Source: an uncultured Lachnospiraceae bacterium
GTDB taxonomy: Bacteria; Bacillota; Clostridia; Lachnospirales; Lachnospiraceae
Direction of reading: 5' to 3'
DNA length: 64,000 nucleotides
NCBI GenBank assembly: GCA_947089905.1
Contig: CAMUMG010000002.1
Coordinates: forward strand, 355,947 to 419,946
The notes under the pieces: model-generated
Told to the model about the DNA's origin: nothing
Database searches by the model: none
The model's input: only the letters and a program-made list of their open reading frames with translations
Made by a program: the position numbers and the translations under genes
Part shown: positions 1-9,666 of the stretch, piece by piece
Layout of the letters: every line of letters starts with the position of its first letter
Numbering within the stretch: position 1 is the first letter of the stretch

Positions 1-1
1 A

Positions 2-2875
2 CAGATTGAACAATATGGAATGGAGCCATTTATTAAGGAATGTAAAGAAAGTGTATGGAAATATAAAGGAATGTGGGAGGATTTTTCCAATAAAGTCGGC
101 TTCTGGGCAGACATGGAACATCCTTATGTCACATATGACAATAATTTTATTGAATCCGAATGGTGGGCGTTAAAAAAGATTTGGGAAAAAGGGCTTTTAT
201 ATAAAGGCTTTAAAATTGTTCCATATTGCCCACGCTGTGGAACTCCGCTTTCTGCTCAGGAAGTAGCTCAAGGGTATAAAGATGTAAAAGAAAAATCTGC
301 GATCGCAAAATTTCGATTGACTAAAACAGAAAATGAATATATTTTAGCTTGGACAACAACCCCTTGGACACTGCCGTCAAATGTAGCCTTGGCAGTCAAT
401 CCGAAAGAAACTTATGTAAAAGTAAAGGTTCTAACAGACGAGAAAGGGACAACTGAATATTATATTCTTGCAGAGGCATTACTTTCTGTTTTAGATGGAG
501 AATATGAAGTAGTAAACACATATCAGGGTAAAGATTTAGAGTATTGGGAATATGAGCCATTATTTGATTATGCTTTTTCCCTTCCTGATGGTACAAAAAA
601 TCCAAATGCAGACAGAGATCACGTTCTAGGAAGGAAAGCATTTTATGTAGTTTGTGCGGATTATGTTACGCTTACAGATGGTACTGGAGTAGTGCATATT
701 GCCCCAGCTTTTGGTGCAGATGATGCAGAAGTGGGAAGAAATTATGACTTGCCATTTTTACAGCTAGTAGATGAAAAGGGTTGTATGAAGCCAGAAACAA
801 AAGAATTAGCAGGACTGTTTTGTAAAAAAGCAGATGAAATTGTTATGAAAACACTGGCTTTAAAAGGACTGTTATTCAAAGTCTTGAAATTTGAACACAG
901 TTATCCTTTCTGTTGGAGATGTGATACTCCATTGATTTATTATGCAAGAGAATCTTGGTTCATTAAAATGACCGCAGTAAAAGAAGAATTGATTCGCAAT
1001 AACAATACGATTCACTGGATTCCAGAAAGCATTGGAAAAGGCAGATTTGGCGACTGGCTTGAAAATGTTCAGGACTGGTCTATCAGCCGAAATCGTTATT
1101 GGGGAACTCCACTTAATATCTGGCAGTGTGAGTGTGGGGAACTTCATTCGGTTGGAAGCATTGCAGAATTAAAAGAACTTTCAGAAAACTGTCCAGAAGA
1201 AATAGAACTACATCGACCTTATATTGATAATGTGACAATTCGATGCCCTAAGTGCCAAAAACAGATGAAGCGGGTTTCAGAAGTTATTGACTGTTGGTTT
1301 GACTCTGGAGCAATGCCATTTGCACAGCACCATTATCCATTTGAAAATAAGGAATTATTTGAAAAACAGTTTCCGGCGGATTTTATCTCAGAGGCTGTCG
1401 ATCAGACAAGAGGATGGTTTTATTCTCTTCTTGCAGAATCCACATTACTTTTTGACTGTGCACCTTATAAAAATGTTATCGTACTTGGCCATGTACAGGA
1501 TAAAAATGGTCAGAAGATGTCTAAAACAAAGGGAAATGCTGTCGATCCATTTGAAGCATTAGAACGTTTTGGAGCAGACGCCATCAGATGGTATTTTTAT
1601 AGCAATTCCGCTCCTTGGTTGCCAAATCGATTTCACGATAAAGCAGTTCAGGAAGGACAGAGAAAATTTTTAGGGACACTTTGGAATACGTATGCCTTTT
1701 TTGTACTTTATGCTAATATTGATGAGTTCGATGCAGGTAAGTATTCCCTAGAATATGAAAAGCTGCCTGTTATGGATCGATGGCTGCTTTCGCGTCTTAA
1801 TTCTGTTGTCAAAGAAGTAGATGACCACTTAGAAAATTATCGGATTCCGGGAGCAGCAACGGCATTATTAAACTTTGTAGATGAGATGAGTAACTGGTAT
1901 GTACGCCGCGGCAGAGAGCGTTTTTGGGCAAAGGGAATGGAACAGGATAAAATCAATGCCTATATGACTCTTTATACTGCGTTAGTGACAATAAGTAAAG
2001 TAGCAGCACCAATGATTCCTTTTATGGCAGAACAGATCTATCGCAATCTGGTTTGCAGTATTGATAAAAATGCGCCAGAAAGTGTACACCTATGTGATTT
2101 TCCAGTCTGCAAAGAGGAATGGATCGATACTAAACTGGAAGAAAAAATGGATCAGGTACTACAAATCGTTGTTCTTGGTCGTGCCTGCCGCAATACTGCA
2201 AATTTAAAACAACGTCAGCCATTAGGAAAGATGTATGTAAAATCAGAGACAAAAGAAGAACTATCTGAATTTTATCGTGAAATCATCGAAGAAGAATTGA
2301 ATGTAAAACAGGTAATCTTTACACAGAATGTAAACGATTTTACTTCTTATACTTTTAAGCCACAGCTAAAGACACTTGGAAAGAGATTTGGAAGCCGCAT
2401 CAATGCACTCAAAGAAACACTTTCTAACTTAAACGGCAGTGCTGCAATGGAACAGTTAAATGAGAAAGGAACTTTAACTGTAATGGTAGATGGTGTATCA
2501 GAGGTATTAGAAAAAGTAGATCTGTTGATTGAAACATCTCAGATGGAAGGTTATATCACAAATTCAGATCGCGGGATTACAGTAGTTTTAGACACCAATT
2601 TGACCGAAGAACTAATGGAAGAAGGATATGTAAGAGAAGTAATCAGTAAAATTCAGACCATGCGTAAAGATGCAGGTTTTGAGGTCATGGATCATATCCG
2701 TGTATATGAAGTAGGAAATGAAAATATCCGTGCTATTATGGAAAGAAATCAGGAAGAAATTAAACGGATTGTTTTGGCAGAGGAATTATGTTTCGAAGTA
2801 AAAACACAGATCATGAAAGAATGGAATCTCAACGGACAACAGGTAGAACTTGGAGTAGAAAAATTGCAAAAATAA
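2..2875 (+). CDS. ileS: Isoleucine--tRNA ligase (5' end outside window)
   Basis: Class I aminoacyl-tRNA synthetase that charges tRNA-Ile in the cytoplasm. The reading frame is open from base 2, so the start codon and HIGH motif lie upstream of the window; 957 residues are visible. The KMSKS loop reads KMSKTKGN, and the editing domain (WTTTPWTLPSN) and two CxxC pairs (CPRCGTP, CWRCDTP) are present. The DWSISRNRYWGTP segment and the C-terminal extension resemble the eukaryote-like IleS2 class, which is often mupirocin-tolerant; that class assignment is inference from motif shape. A terminator hairpin follows the stop codon. Confidence 0.96.
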   Translation, partial: QIEQYGMEPFIKECKESVWKYKGMWEDFSNKVGFWADMEHPYVTYDNNFIESEWWALKKIWEKGLLYKGFKIVPYCPRCGTPLSAQEVAQGYKDVKEKSAIAKFRLTKTENEYILAWTTTPWTLPSNVALAVNPKETYVKVKVLTDEKGTTEYYILAEALLSVLDGEYEVVNTYQGKDLEYWEYEPLFDYAFSLPDGTKNPNADRDHVLGRKAFYVVCADYVTLTDGTGVVHIAPAFGADDAEVGRNYDLPFLQLVDEKGCMKPETKELAGLFCKKADEIVMKTLALKGLLFKVLKFEHSYPFCWRCDTPLIYYARESWFIKMTAVKEELIRNNNTIHWIPESIGKGRFGDWLENVQDWSISRNRYWGTPLNIWQCECGELHSVGSIAELKELSENCPEEIELHRPYIDNVTIRCPKCQKQMKRVSEVIDCWFDSGAMPFAQHHYPFENKELFEKQFPADFISEAVDQTRGWFYSLLAESTLLFDCAPYKNVIVLGHVQDKNGQKMSKTKGNAVDPFEALERFGADAIRWYFYSNSAPWLPNRFHDKAVQEGQRKFLGTLWNTYAFFVLYANIDEFDAGKYSLEYEKLPVMDRWLLSRLNSVVKEVDDHLENYRIPGAATALLNFVDEMSNWYVRRGRERFWAKGMEQDKINAYMTLYTALVTISKVAAPMIPFMAEQIYRNLVCSIDKNAPESVHLCDFPVCKEEWIDTKLEEKMDQVLQIVVLGRACRNTANLKQRQPLGKMYVKSETKEELSEFYREIIEEELNVKQVIFTQNVNDFTSYTFKPQLKTLGKRFGSRINALKETLSNLNGSAAMEQLNEKGTLTVMVDGVSEVLEKVDLLIETSQMEGYITNSDRGITVVLDTNLTEELMEEGYVREVISKIQTMRKDAGFEVMDHIRVYEVGNENIRAIMERNQEEIKRIVLAEELCFEVKTQIMKEWNLNGQQVELGVEKLQK

Positions 2876-2897
2876 AATAGGGATAGTAAAATCAGAA

Positions 2898-2925
2898 GGG
2901 GAAGTCTATGTAGACTTCCTCTTTT
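2898..2925 (+). terminator. Intrinsic terminator after ileS
   Basis: GGGGAAGTCTA pairs with TAGACTTCCTC across a two-base loop, followed by TTTT. It lies 23 bases after the ileS stop and separates ileS from luxS. Confidence 0.75.
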
Positions 2926-3012
2926 GAAATAAAACAGTTGTATTTGATAAAAACATATATTATTATCTAAGATAAATGATACAAAAAGTTCGTATGAAAT
3001 AAGGAGAAGATT

Positions 3013-3492
3013 ATGGATAAAATTGCAAGTTTTACAGTAAATCATCTAAATTTATTGACTGGATTATATGTTTCGAGAACAGATACGTTAGGAGAAGAAA
3101 CCATTACTACTTTTGATTTACGATTTACTAGACCGAATACAGAACCTGTTATGGATACAGCAGCAATTCATGCGATAGAACATTTAGGAGCAACCTTTTT
3201 AAGAAATCATAAAGACTGGAAAGAACGTATTATTTATTTTGGGCCGATGGGCTGCCGTACTGGATTTTATTTAATCTTAGCAGGAAATTTAAAGTCACAG
3301 GATATTTTACAATTAGTGAAAGAGATGTGTCATTTTATTTTAGAGTTTGAGGGAGAAATTCCAGGGGCAAGTGCTAAAGACTGCGGAAACTATCTGGACA
3401 TGAATCTTTCCATGGCAAAGTATTATACTTCTAAATATTATGAAGAAGTATTAGAAGATCCAAAACCAGCACGAATGAACTATCCTTTATAA
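3013..3492 (+). CDS. luxS: S-ribosylhomocysteine lyase
   Basis: Cleaves S-ribosylhomocysteine to homocysteine and DPD, the precursor of AI-2, as part of activated-methyl recycling. The 159-residue length is normal for the family. The metal-binding HAIEH motif (residues about 54-58) and the GPMGCRTGFYL segment with the catalytic Cys are visible, as is the late conserved segment AKDCGNYLDMNL. The start has an AAGGAG site. aroD starts 24 bases after the stop, so the two are probably co-transcribed. Confidence 0.97.
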   Translation: MDKIASFTVNHLNLLTGLYVSRTDTLGEETITTFDLRFTRPNTEPVMDTAAIHAIEHLGATFLRNHKDWKERIIYFGPMGCRTGFYLILAGNLKSQDILQLVKEMCHFILEFEGEIPGASAKDCGNYLDMNLSMAKYYTSKYYEEVLEDPKPARMNYPL

Positions 3493-3516
3493 AATCATAT
3501 AGAAATGAGGAGAAAG

Positions 3517-4293
3517 ATGCCAAAAATAGAAACAGTAAAATTAAAAGAGGTAGTACTTGGCGAAGGAAGACCAAAGATCTGTGTTCCGCTGACAGCAAAA
3601 ACAAAGGAAGAATTAATAGTACAGGCAAGAACTGCCTCAAACAGTTGTGCAGATTTGATAGAATGGAGAGCAGATCTATTCTCAGAGGATTTAGATAGAG
3701 ATCAGCTGCTTTTTATACTTGATATAGTAAAGAAGTCTTTAGGTTCCATTCCTCTGTTATTTACCTGTAGAACGAAAAAAGAAGGGGGAGGAAAAGATTT
3801 TTCTGAAGCGGAATATACTAACTTAAATTTGTTTGCTGCTGAAAGTGGATTGGTGGATTTAGTGGATATTGAGGCTTTTTTTGGACAGGATCAATCTTTT
3901 GTAAAGAAAATGATTGAAAAAATACATTCATTTTCCATTCCAGTAATTACTTCTAATCATGAATTTTATAAGACACCATCTAGTAAAGAGATGGTAGAGC
4001 GAATGTGTTTTATGCAGGAAATAGGAGCGGATATTGTAAAACTGGCAGTTATGCCAGTTTGTGCAAAGGATGTACTTTCCCTGCTCTCTGCAACAGAGGA
4101 AATGGTGAGATGTTTTGCAGTAAAGCCTATTGTTACCATGTCAATGGGAAAAGAAGGCGTTGTCAGTCGCATTTGCGGAGAGACTTTTGGAAGTGCACTC
4201 ACATTTGGAGCAATAGGAGAATGTTCTGCACCCGGACAGCTTCCCGCAGATAAATTAAAAGAAATATTAATGATTTTACACGAAGGCAATTAG
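3517..4293 (+). CDS. aroD: Type I 3-dehydroquinate dehydratase
   Basis: Catalyses the third step of the shikimate pathway through a Schiff-base lysine. EWRADLF supplies the substrate-binding Glu, TSNHEF the catalytic His and DIVKLAVMP the Schiff-base Lys. The length of 258 residues fits type I enzymes. I chose the ATG at 3517 rather than the one at 3505 because GAGGAG falls just upstream of it (the 3505 ATG overlaps this site). The gene follows luxS closely and converges with the amidohydrolase gene, leaving only 10 bases between their stops. Confidence 0.95.
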   Translation: MPKIETVKLKEVVLGEGRPKICVPLTAKTKEELIVQARTASNSCADLIEWRADLFSEDLDRDQLLFILDIVKKSLGSIPLLFTCRTKKEGGGKDFSEAEYTNLNLFAAESGLVDLVDIEAFFGQDQSFVKKMIEKIHSFSIPVITSNHEFYKTPSSKEMVERMCFMQEIGADIVKLAVMPVCAKDVLSLLSATEEMVRCFAVKPIVTMSMGKEGVVSRICGETFGSALTFGAIGECSAPGQLPADKLKEILMILHEGN

Positions 4294-4303
4294 AGATTTT
4301 ATA

Positions 4304-5503
4304 TTAAGATTGTACCTGTGTACGGTGATCTTTATAGTAATCATATACAATGTTACCATCGATAATCGTATATAGGCAGTTAGTAAAAACTTCCATCGGA
4401 TCTCCATCAAAAATGGCAATATCAGCATCTTTTCCTTCTTTTAAAGAACCAACTCGATTATCAACTCGGCAGATTTGGGCTGGATTAATCGTGATAGCAC
4501 GCATAGCTTCTTTTTTTCCAAGACCAGATTTAGCAGCAAGACCAGCACAAAGAGGAAGGGATTGAATTAAAGAAACGGGATGGTCTGTGGTAATTGCCAC
4601 TTTAACTCCTGCTCTTGAGAGAATTCCTGCGGTTTTAAATGCCATGTTTTGGACTTCAATTTTATTTCTGGAAGCTAAGTCAGGGCCTACAATAGCAGGA
4701 AATTTACTGGCTGCTATCTCAGATGCAATCAAATGTCCTTCGCTACAGTGATCTAAAGTAAGATCTAAATGGAATTCTTTTGCAATCCGGATTGCAGTTA
4801 AAATATCATCTGTTCGATGGACATGGGCTTTGACTGGAATTTTTCTTTCAAAGACAGGAATCCAAGCCTCTTTTTTAAAATCAGGTGTCCAGTCTTTAAA
4901 ATTCCTTTCTTTCTTCCATTTTAAATAATACTGTTGTGCCTCAAAAAGTTCTTCACGCAGCATAGAAGCAGTTGCCATTCGGGTTGCAGGCATTTTATTT
5001 TGTGTACCATAGTTGACCTTAGGGTTCTCGCCAAAAGCTACTTTCATGGCAGCAGGTTCTAAAATACAAAGCCTGTCAATTTCTCTGCCCTTTGTTTTCA
5101 TAAATAAAAATTGTCCGCCTACTACATTGGAACTGCCAGGACCTGCCATTACGGAAGTAATGCCTGCACGTACTGCATCATCGAATGCGGCATCCATTGG
5201 ATTAATAGCATCGAGAGCTCGAAGATAAGGGGTTAATGGATTTGTAATCTCATTACAGTCATCACCCTCCTTTGCCATTTTAGATTCGGTAATTCCAATA
5301 TGACAATGTGCTTCAATCAGTCCGGGATAGACAAAACAGCCACGAACATCTAGGACAGTCAGTGGTTGTTTTGTCTGAGGAATATCTTTTGGGCAAATAG
5401 AGGGAGAAATCGTTTTAATTTTGCCATCTTCAATAAAAAGATCACGGACTATTGGCATATCATCTTCCATTGTAACTAACGTTCCATTTTGGATTAACAA
5501 CAT
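4304..5503 (-). CDS. Amidohydrolase, imidazolonepropionase-like
   Basis: A metal-dependent hydrolase of the amidohydrolase superfamily; the substrate cannot be told from sequence. Metal-ligand motifs are EAHCHIG, KAHVHRTDD, LDHCSEGH and TTDHPVS, and the C-terminal KEGKDADIAIFDGDP closes the usual beta-sandwich. The start at 5503 is set by an AGGAGG nine bases upstream, which gives 399 residues; a longer in-frame extension exists upstream but has no such support. It lies 56 bases after glgX and probably belongs to the CDF-glgX transcription unit. Confidence 0.9.
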   Translation of the reverse strand: MLLIQNGTLVTMEDDMPIVRDLFIEDGKIKTISPSICPKDIPQTKQPLTVLDVRGCFVYPGLIEAHCHIGITESKMAKEGDDCNEITNPLTPYLRALDAINPMDAAFDDAVRAGITSVMAGPGSSNVVGGQFLFMKTKGREIDRLCILEPAAMKVAFGENPKVNYGTQNKMPATRMATASMLREELFEAQQYYLKWKKERNFKDWTPDFKKEAWIPVFERKIPVKAHVHRTDDILTAIRIAKEFHLDLTLDHCSEGHLIASEIAASKFPAIVGPDLASRNKIEVQNMAFKTAGILSRAGVKVAITTDHPVSLIQSLPLCAGLAAKSGLGKKEAMRAITINPAQICRVDNRVGSLKEGKDADIAIFDGDPMEVFTNCLYTIIDGNIVYDYYKDHRTQVQS

Positions 5504-5559
5504 ACGGCAATACCTCCTATGAATTTTATAGGAATTTAGTATTTCCGAAAATTCATTGT

Positions 5560-7653
5560 TTATTCTTTTACAAAGAAAAGTGCTGCTGAACGTGCTTTTA
5601 AAGTATAATTTAACTCCAAAATAGGTTGTTCTTTCGTAAAATGAGAACAGAAAGTATCTGCATATAAAAACCATTGTAGAGAGGAAGGCAGATTTGGAAG
5701 AGAAAAAGTTTGATCTTCCCAATAGACATTTAAGGCAAGATAGACAAGATCTTCGCTATCTTTATCCTCGTCATGTCCTGCATATAAAATTCCAATCCAT
5801 TTTGTTTCATGAGTCAGTTGATTGTCTGGTGGATTGGATGTATAAATATTAATAGGAGAGAAACCACAAATAGAAGAAGATAGATCTTTTCGAATGACAG
5901 TATGCTCCTTACGAAATCGAATCATCTGCTTGAAAAATTCAAAAAAATCTCTGTTTTTTTCTAGTAAACTCCAATCCAGCCATGAAATTTCGTTATCCTG
6001 ACAATACGCATTATTATTTCCATACTGTGTGTTGCAAAATTCATCTCCAGCAAGAAACATAGGAATTCCTCTGCTACACATCAACACCATACAGGCATTT
6101 CTCATCAGACGAAAACGTAGATCAAGTACTTCCTTTTCCTTAGTTTCTCCTTCTATTCCACAATTCCAGCTTCTATTATCGTTACTGCCATCTGTATTAT
6201 TCCAACCATTTGGTTCATTGTGTTTTTCATTATAGGAATACAGATCATATAATGTGAAACCATCATGACAGGTTAAAAAGTTGACAGAGGAATTTGAACC
6301 AATATATGCTCCCTGATATAGATCTGGAGAACCAATAATTCGTTTTACAGCCTCAGGTGCTCTCCAATATTCCCCCTTTAAATAACTGCGAAGTTCATCT
6401 CGATATTTTCCATTCCATTCTGCCCAACGTTTCCAAGCGGGAAAAGAGCCGACTTGATATAAGCCTCCTGCATCCCACGCTTCCGCAATAAGTTTAGCAT
6501 TTCCTAAGATAGGATCTAGGGCAAGTCGCTCCAATAGTGGAGGATTTTTCATTGGAGATCCATCTTCATTTCGCCCCAAAATACTTGCTAAATCAAATCG
6601 AAATCCATCTATTCGATAATCTGTTACCCAATAACGTAAACAATCGACTATCATTTGCTGAACAATTGGATGATTACAGTTTAAAGTATTACCACAACCA
6701 CTGAAATTATAGTAGTGTCCCTCTGGAGTCAGCATATAATAAATATTGTTGTCAAACCCTTTTAAAGAGATAAAAGATCCATTTTCGTTGCCCTCTGCTG
6801 TATGATTAAATACAACATCGAGAAATACTTCTATACCATTTTCGTTTAAACTTCGAATCAGTGTTTTTAACTCTTGCCCCTCACGGTTATATTCATTCGC
6901 AGATGTGTAACTAGTATTAGGTGCAAAAAAACTGACAGGATTATATCCCCAATAATCTAAAAGTACGTTTCCATCTATTTCTCGTTTTCCTAAAGTTTCA
7001 TCAAACTCGAAAATAGGCATTAATTCAACCGCATTGATTCCCAGTTCTTTTAGATAAGGAATTTTTTCCATAAGCCCAGCAAATGTACCAGGATGAGATA
7101 CATTAGAAGAAGGATGTTTTGTAAATCCACGGACATGTAATTCATAAATAATTAAATCGCTCATTGGTAGTAGGGGCTGCCCAAAATCGCCCCAATCGAA
7201 ATTATTTCTTACGACACGTGCCCGGTAAAGACCATCTTTTTGTTGTTGCACTCCCCAGACACTTTGACCAGTAACAGCCTTTGCATAAGGATCAAGTAAT
7301 GGTTTTTTAGGATCAAATAATAACCCTCTTTTAGAATCCTTTGGACCATCTAACCGAAAGGCATATTCAAATTCTTCAATATTTAATCCAAATACAATCA
7401 TAGAATATACTTTTCCAATTCGGTAGCGTTCTGGAAATTTTAAAATAGCATATGGCTCTTCTTCTTTTCTGTGAAATAATAAAAGTTCGCAAGAAGTAGC
7501 TCCATTTGAGTGAACAGTAAAATTTACCGCCCCGGGAAGTGCAGTAGCTCCATTCACATCATAAAATCCGGGGCGAACAAAAAAGCCAGAGATTTCATCT
7601 AATGGCATCATAGAATCTGAATTGTCTTTTTTAGAATTCATCATAACCCTCAT
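5560..7653 (-). CDS. glgX: Glycogen debranching enzyme (GlgX/isoamylase type)
   Basis: GH13 alpha-1,6-glucosidase acting on branches of glycogen or limit dextrin. The N-terminal CBM48-like domain is followed by the catalytic barrel, with DVVFNH (region I), GFRFDLASI (nucleophile Asp), EAWDAGG (acid Glu) and TCHDGFTLYDL (region IV). At 697 residues it is full length. The first ATG overlaps the CDF stop codon (ATGA), so the two are translationally coupled; GAGGG slightly favours an ATG three or four codons in. It lies downstream of a NiCo-type riboswitch, which is unusual for this enzyme. Confidence 0.93.
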   Translation of the reverse strand: MRVMMNSKKDNSDSMMPLDEISGFFVRPGFYDVNGATALPGAVNFTVHSNGATSCELLLFHRKEEEPYAILKFPERYRIGKVYSMIVFGLNIEEFEYAFRLDGPKDSKRGLLFDPKKPLLDPYAKAVTGQSVWGVQQQKDGLYRARVVRNNFDWGDFGQPLLPMSDLIIYELHVRGFTKHPSSNVSHPGTFAGLMEKIPYLKELGINAVELMPIFEFDETLGKREIDGNVLLDYWGYNPVSFFAPNTSYTSANEYNREGQELKTLIRSLNENGIEVFLDVVFNHTAEGNENGSFISLKGFDNNIYYMLTPEGHYYNFSGCGNTLNCNHPIVQQMIVDCLRYWVTDYRIDGFRFDLASILGRNEDGSPMKNPPLLERLALDPILGNAKLIAEAWDAGGLYQVGSFPAWKRWAEWNGKYRDELRSYLKGEYWRAPEAVKRIIGSPDLYQGAYIGSNSSVNFLTCHDGFTLYDLYSYNEKHNEPNGWNNTDGSNDNRSWNCGIEGETKEKEVLDLRFRLMRNACMVLMCSRGIPMFLAGDEFCNTQYGNNNAYCQDNEISWLDWSLLEKNRDFFEFFKQMIRFRKEHTVIRKDLSSSICGFSPINIYTSNPPDNQLTHETKWIGILYAGHDEDKDSEDLVYLALNVYWEDQTFSLPNLPSSLQWFLYADTFCSHFTKEQPILELNYTLKARSAALFFVKE

Positions 7654-8552
7654 TTCTTAACAGGATTGACATGTACCATACAGTGTTTGACTAATGGAAA
7701 GTGTTCTTCTATTGTAGAGTGTACAGATTCTGCAATAGAATGAGCAGCGTTTAATGTAAGTGTACCGTCGGCTGCAATTTCGATATCAACGTAGATCATA
7801 GCTCCAAACATTCTTGTTCGGATTTCATCGATATGATCTACTCCAGAAACTTGAAGAACAATCTGTTTCATTTGTTCCACTAAAGTATCATCACAGGATT
7901 TATCGACCATTTTATCAATAGAATCACGAAAGATAGAAATGGCTGCCTTTAAAATAAATAAGCAGATGATTACACTGGCAACTGGATCGAAAACAGGAAA
8001 TCCAAGTCTTGCTGCTAAAATACCAAGAAAGGAACCAATGGAAGAAAGGGAGTCTGAACGGTGGTGCCAAGCGTCTGCCATAAGAGCATCGGAATGAATT
8101 CGCTTGGCAGCAGATCTAGTATACCAATACATCCATTCTTTTGTAATAATAGAACCAATAGCAGTAAAAAGAGCTAATCTTCCCGGAATAGAAAGAGAAG
8201 TATAATCTTTACTAGCTATTTTTTCTATCCCATTAAATCCAATCCCAAGACCTGTTGCAAATAAAATGACAGATAAAACGATAGAAGCTACACACTCTAA
8301 CCTGTCATGTCCATAGGGATGTTCTTTATCAGACTTTTTACCAGATAGGGATATACCAATCATAACGATAAAGGTACTAAAAACATCAGAAGCAGAATGA
8401 ACAGCATCAGAAAGCATTGCACCTGATTGTGCAACAATTCCTGCAACAAATTTTGATAATGACAAGATAATATTTACAATAATACTTAAAACAGAAACCC
8501 GCATGGCAATACGCCGATTATTTGTAGCATAATTTGATTGTTCCATACCCAT
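7650..8552 (-). CDS. Cation diffusion facilitator (CDF) metal exporter
   Basis: Membrane antiporter exporting divalent metals. It has about six membrane segments, metal-site motifs (MLSDAVHSASD in TM2 and DAWHHRSDS in TM5) and a C-terminal cytoplasmic ferredoxin-like dimer domain (HCMVHVNP at the end). AAGGAGG positions the start at 8552, giving 300 residues, although the frame is open further upstream. The upstream leader carries a NiCo-type riboswitch aptamer, so the exported ions are probably Co2+ and Ni2+, with the wider CDF range (Zn, Fe) possible. Its stop overlaps the glgX start. Confidence 0.93.
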   Translation of the reverse strand: MGMEQSNYATNNRRIAMRVSVLSIIVNIILSLSKFVAGIVAQSGAMLSDAVHSASDVFSTFIVMIGISLSGKKSDKEHPYGHDRLECVASIVLSVILFATGLGIGFNGIEKIASKDYTSLSIPGRLALFTAIGSIITKEWMYWYTRSAAKRIHSDALMADAWHHRSDSLSSIGSFLGILAARLGFPVFDPVASVIICLFILKAAISIFRDSIDKMVDKSCDDTLVEQMKQIVLQVSGVDHIDEIRTRMFGAMIYVDIEIAADGTLTLNAAHSIAESVHSTIEEHFPLVKHCMVHVNPVKK

Positions 8553-8615
8553 AAATTCCTCCTTCATTTTTTTGGGCACATATTAAAAATCGTTCGAATT
8601 GTCATGTACAGAAAT

Positions 8616-8663
8616 AAAAAAACATCTGTAGGACAATACGAGTAAACTACTGTCCCACAGATG
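8616..8663 (-). terminator. Riboswitch-controlled intrinsic terminator
   Basis: On the minus strand CATCTGTGGGACA pairs with TGTCCTACAGATG (one G-U), followed by seven T. The 5' arm is the 3' half of the last aptamer helix plus the closing strand, so aptamer folding and terminator formation exclude one another. Ligand binding is therefore expected to prevent termination. Confidence 0.85.
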
Positions 8664-8724
8664 AAAAAGACATCTGTTGTCACAAAAACGTGACCCGGCT
8701 CCAAAAATATATGGCCTGCTCAGT
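8649..8724 (-). promoter_or_regulatory. NiCo (czcD-type) riboswitch aptamer
   Basis: Read on the minus strand, the RNA contains ACUGAGCAGGC, then GCCGGG, then CAACAGAUG, then CAUCUGUGGGACAGU, in the order of the NiCo riboswitch. The closing helix is ACUG/CAGU and the last arm is ACAGAUG/CAUCUGU. It lies between a consensus promoter and a CDF exporter gene, the usual context. Cobalt or nickel binding should free the exporter operon from the overlapping terminator. The motif identification is from memory of the aptamer consensus and has not been searched. Confidence 0.88.
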
Positions 8725-8766
8725 TTGTACTGTAGATTAATATGCAGTGCAAAGAGAATTAGTTAT

Positions 8767-8795
8767 ATTATATGGAATAAACCTTAATTTGTCAA
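8767..8795 (-). promoter_or_regulatory. Consensus sigma-A promoter of the riboswitch operon
   Basis: The minus strand has TTGACA (8795-8790), a spacer of exactly 17 bases, and TATAAT (8772-8767), a perfect consensus. The expected start lies roughly 35 bases before the NiCo aptamer. Such a strong promoter suits control by downstream attenuation. Confidence 0.85.
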
Positions 8796-8827
8796 TTAAT
8801 ATATTACCATTTAATTAAAAAAATATT

Positions 8828-9586
8828 CTATTTTTCTAAGATAATATCAGAACAGATAGGATAATGATCCGATAAAAAAACACCATTTTTTGTGTCTTTC
8901 CAGAGTGTGGTATTTTGTATCGTAAAGTCAGGACTTACAAGCAAGTAATCAATTTTAACTGCATTTTTTAAATTTCCATATTCATGATATGTAATTCCCA
9001 AGTCTTTTGAAGTATCTGTAAGAGTGGAATTTGTAATAATAGAAAGTTCCTTATCCGCTGGCTCTGCATTAAAATCACCCATTAAAATATAAGGGTAAGG
9101 ATAAAAAGTTAGATCTTCTTTTATACGAGAAAAAATCTGAGAAAGTCCTTGTTCTCTGGCATAGACGCTCTCATGATCTAAATGAGTATTATAAATAAGA
9201 ATAGGAGTGTTAAAAAAGGCAGGTTTTAAAATGGCAGCGGTACAAGTACGGGGACATATACTTTGTGGTTCATAACGAGAAGCAGGAATTCTAGGAGTAG
9301 GGGAAAGCCAAAAGACATCTAATCCAAATAATTCTATACTTTCTTTTCTAAATGCGATAGAAGTATATTCATCTTCCAAATGGCTATCCCTGCCGCCTCC
9401 CACAACATAGTAATCGGATAAGTTATCTCTTAACCACTTTTGAACATGGGGCAAAACTTCCTGAAATCCAATAATATCTGGTTTTTCCTGTGCAATCTTT
9501 TGAAAAATCATATCCTTTCGATAGCAAAAGCAGTTCTCTTTATCCTGATTGAAATCACATCTTATATTAAAAGTAACTACCTTCAT
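8828..9586 (-). CDS. Endonuclease/exonuclease/phosphatase family protein
   Basis: A DNase I-fold hydrolase of 252 residues acting on phosphodiester or phosphoester bonds; the substrate is unknown. The family motifs are in order: FNIRCD near the N-terminus, FQEV for the metal Glu, YNTHLDH, GDFNAEP and the terminal SDHYPI. There is no signal peptide, so it is cytoplasmic. An AGGAG site precedes the ATG at 9586. It is transcribed away from the rhamnosidase gene and is probably monocistronic. Confidence 0.9.
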   Translation of the reverse strand: MKVVTFNIRCDFNQDKENCFCYRKDMIFQKIAQEKPDIIGFQEVLPHVQKWLRDNLSDYYVVGGGRDSHLEDEYTSIAFRKESIELFGLDVFWLSPTPRIPASRYEPQSICPRTCTAAILKPAFFNTPILIYNTHLDHESVYAREQGLSQIFSRIKEDLTFYPYPYILMGDFNAEPADKELSIITNSTLTDTSKDLGITYHEYGNLKNAVKIDYLLVSPDFTIQNTTLWKDTKNGVFLSDHYPICSDIILEK

Positions 9587-9666
9587 AAAAATATTCTCCT
9601 TTTTGATTTATTTAATAATAATATAACATAATATATAAAAGATACAAGCATAATCTATCCAATCCC

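Noticed and set aside
8580..8800. Manganese (yybP-ykoY) or M-box riboswitch
   Set aside because: The conserved blocks are in NiCo order (GAGCAGGC, GCCGGG, CAACAGAUG, GGGACAGU) and none of the manganese or magnesium motifs is present.
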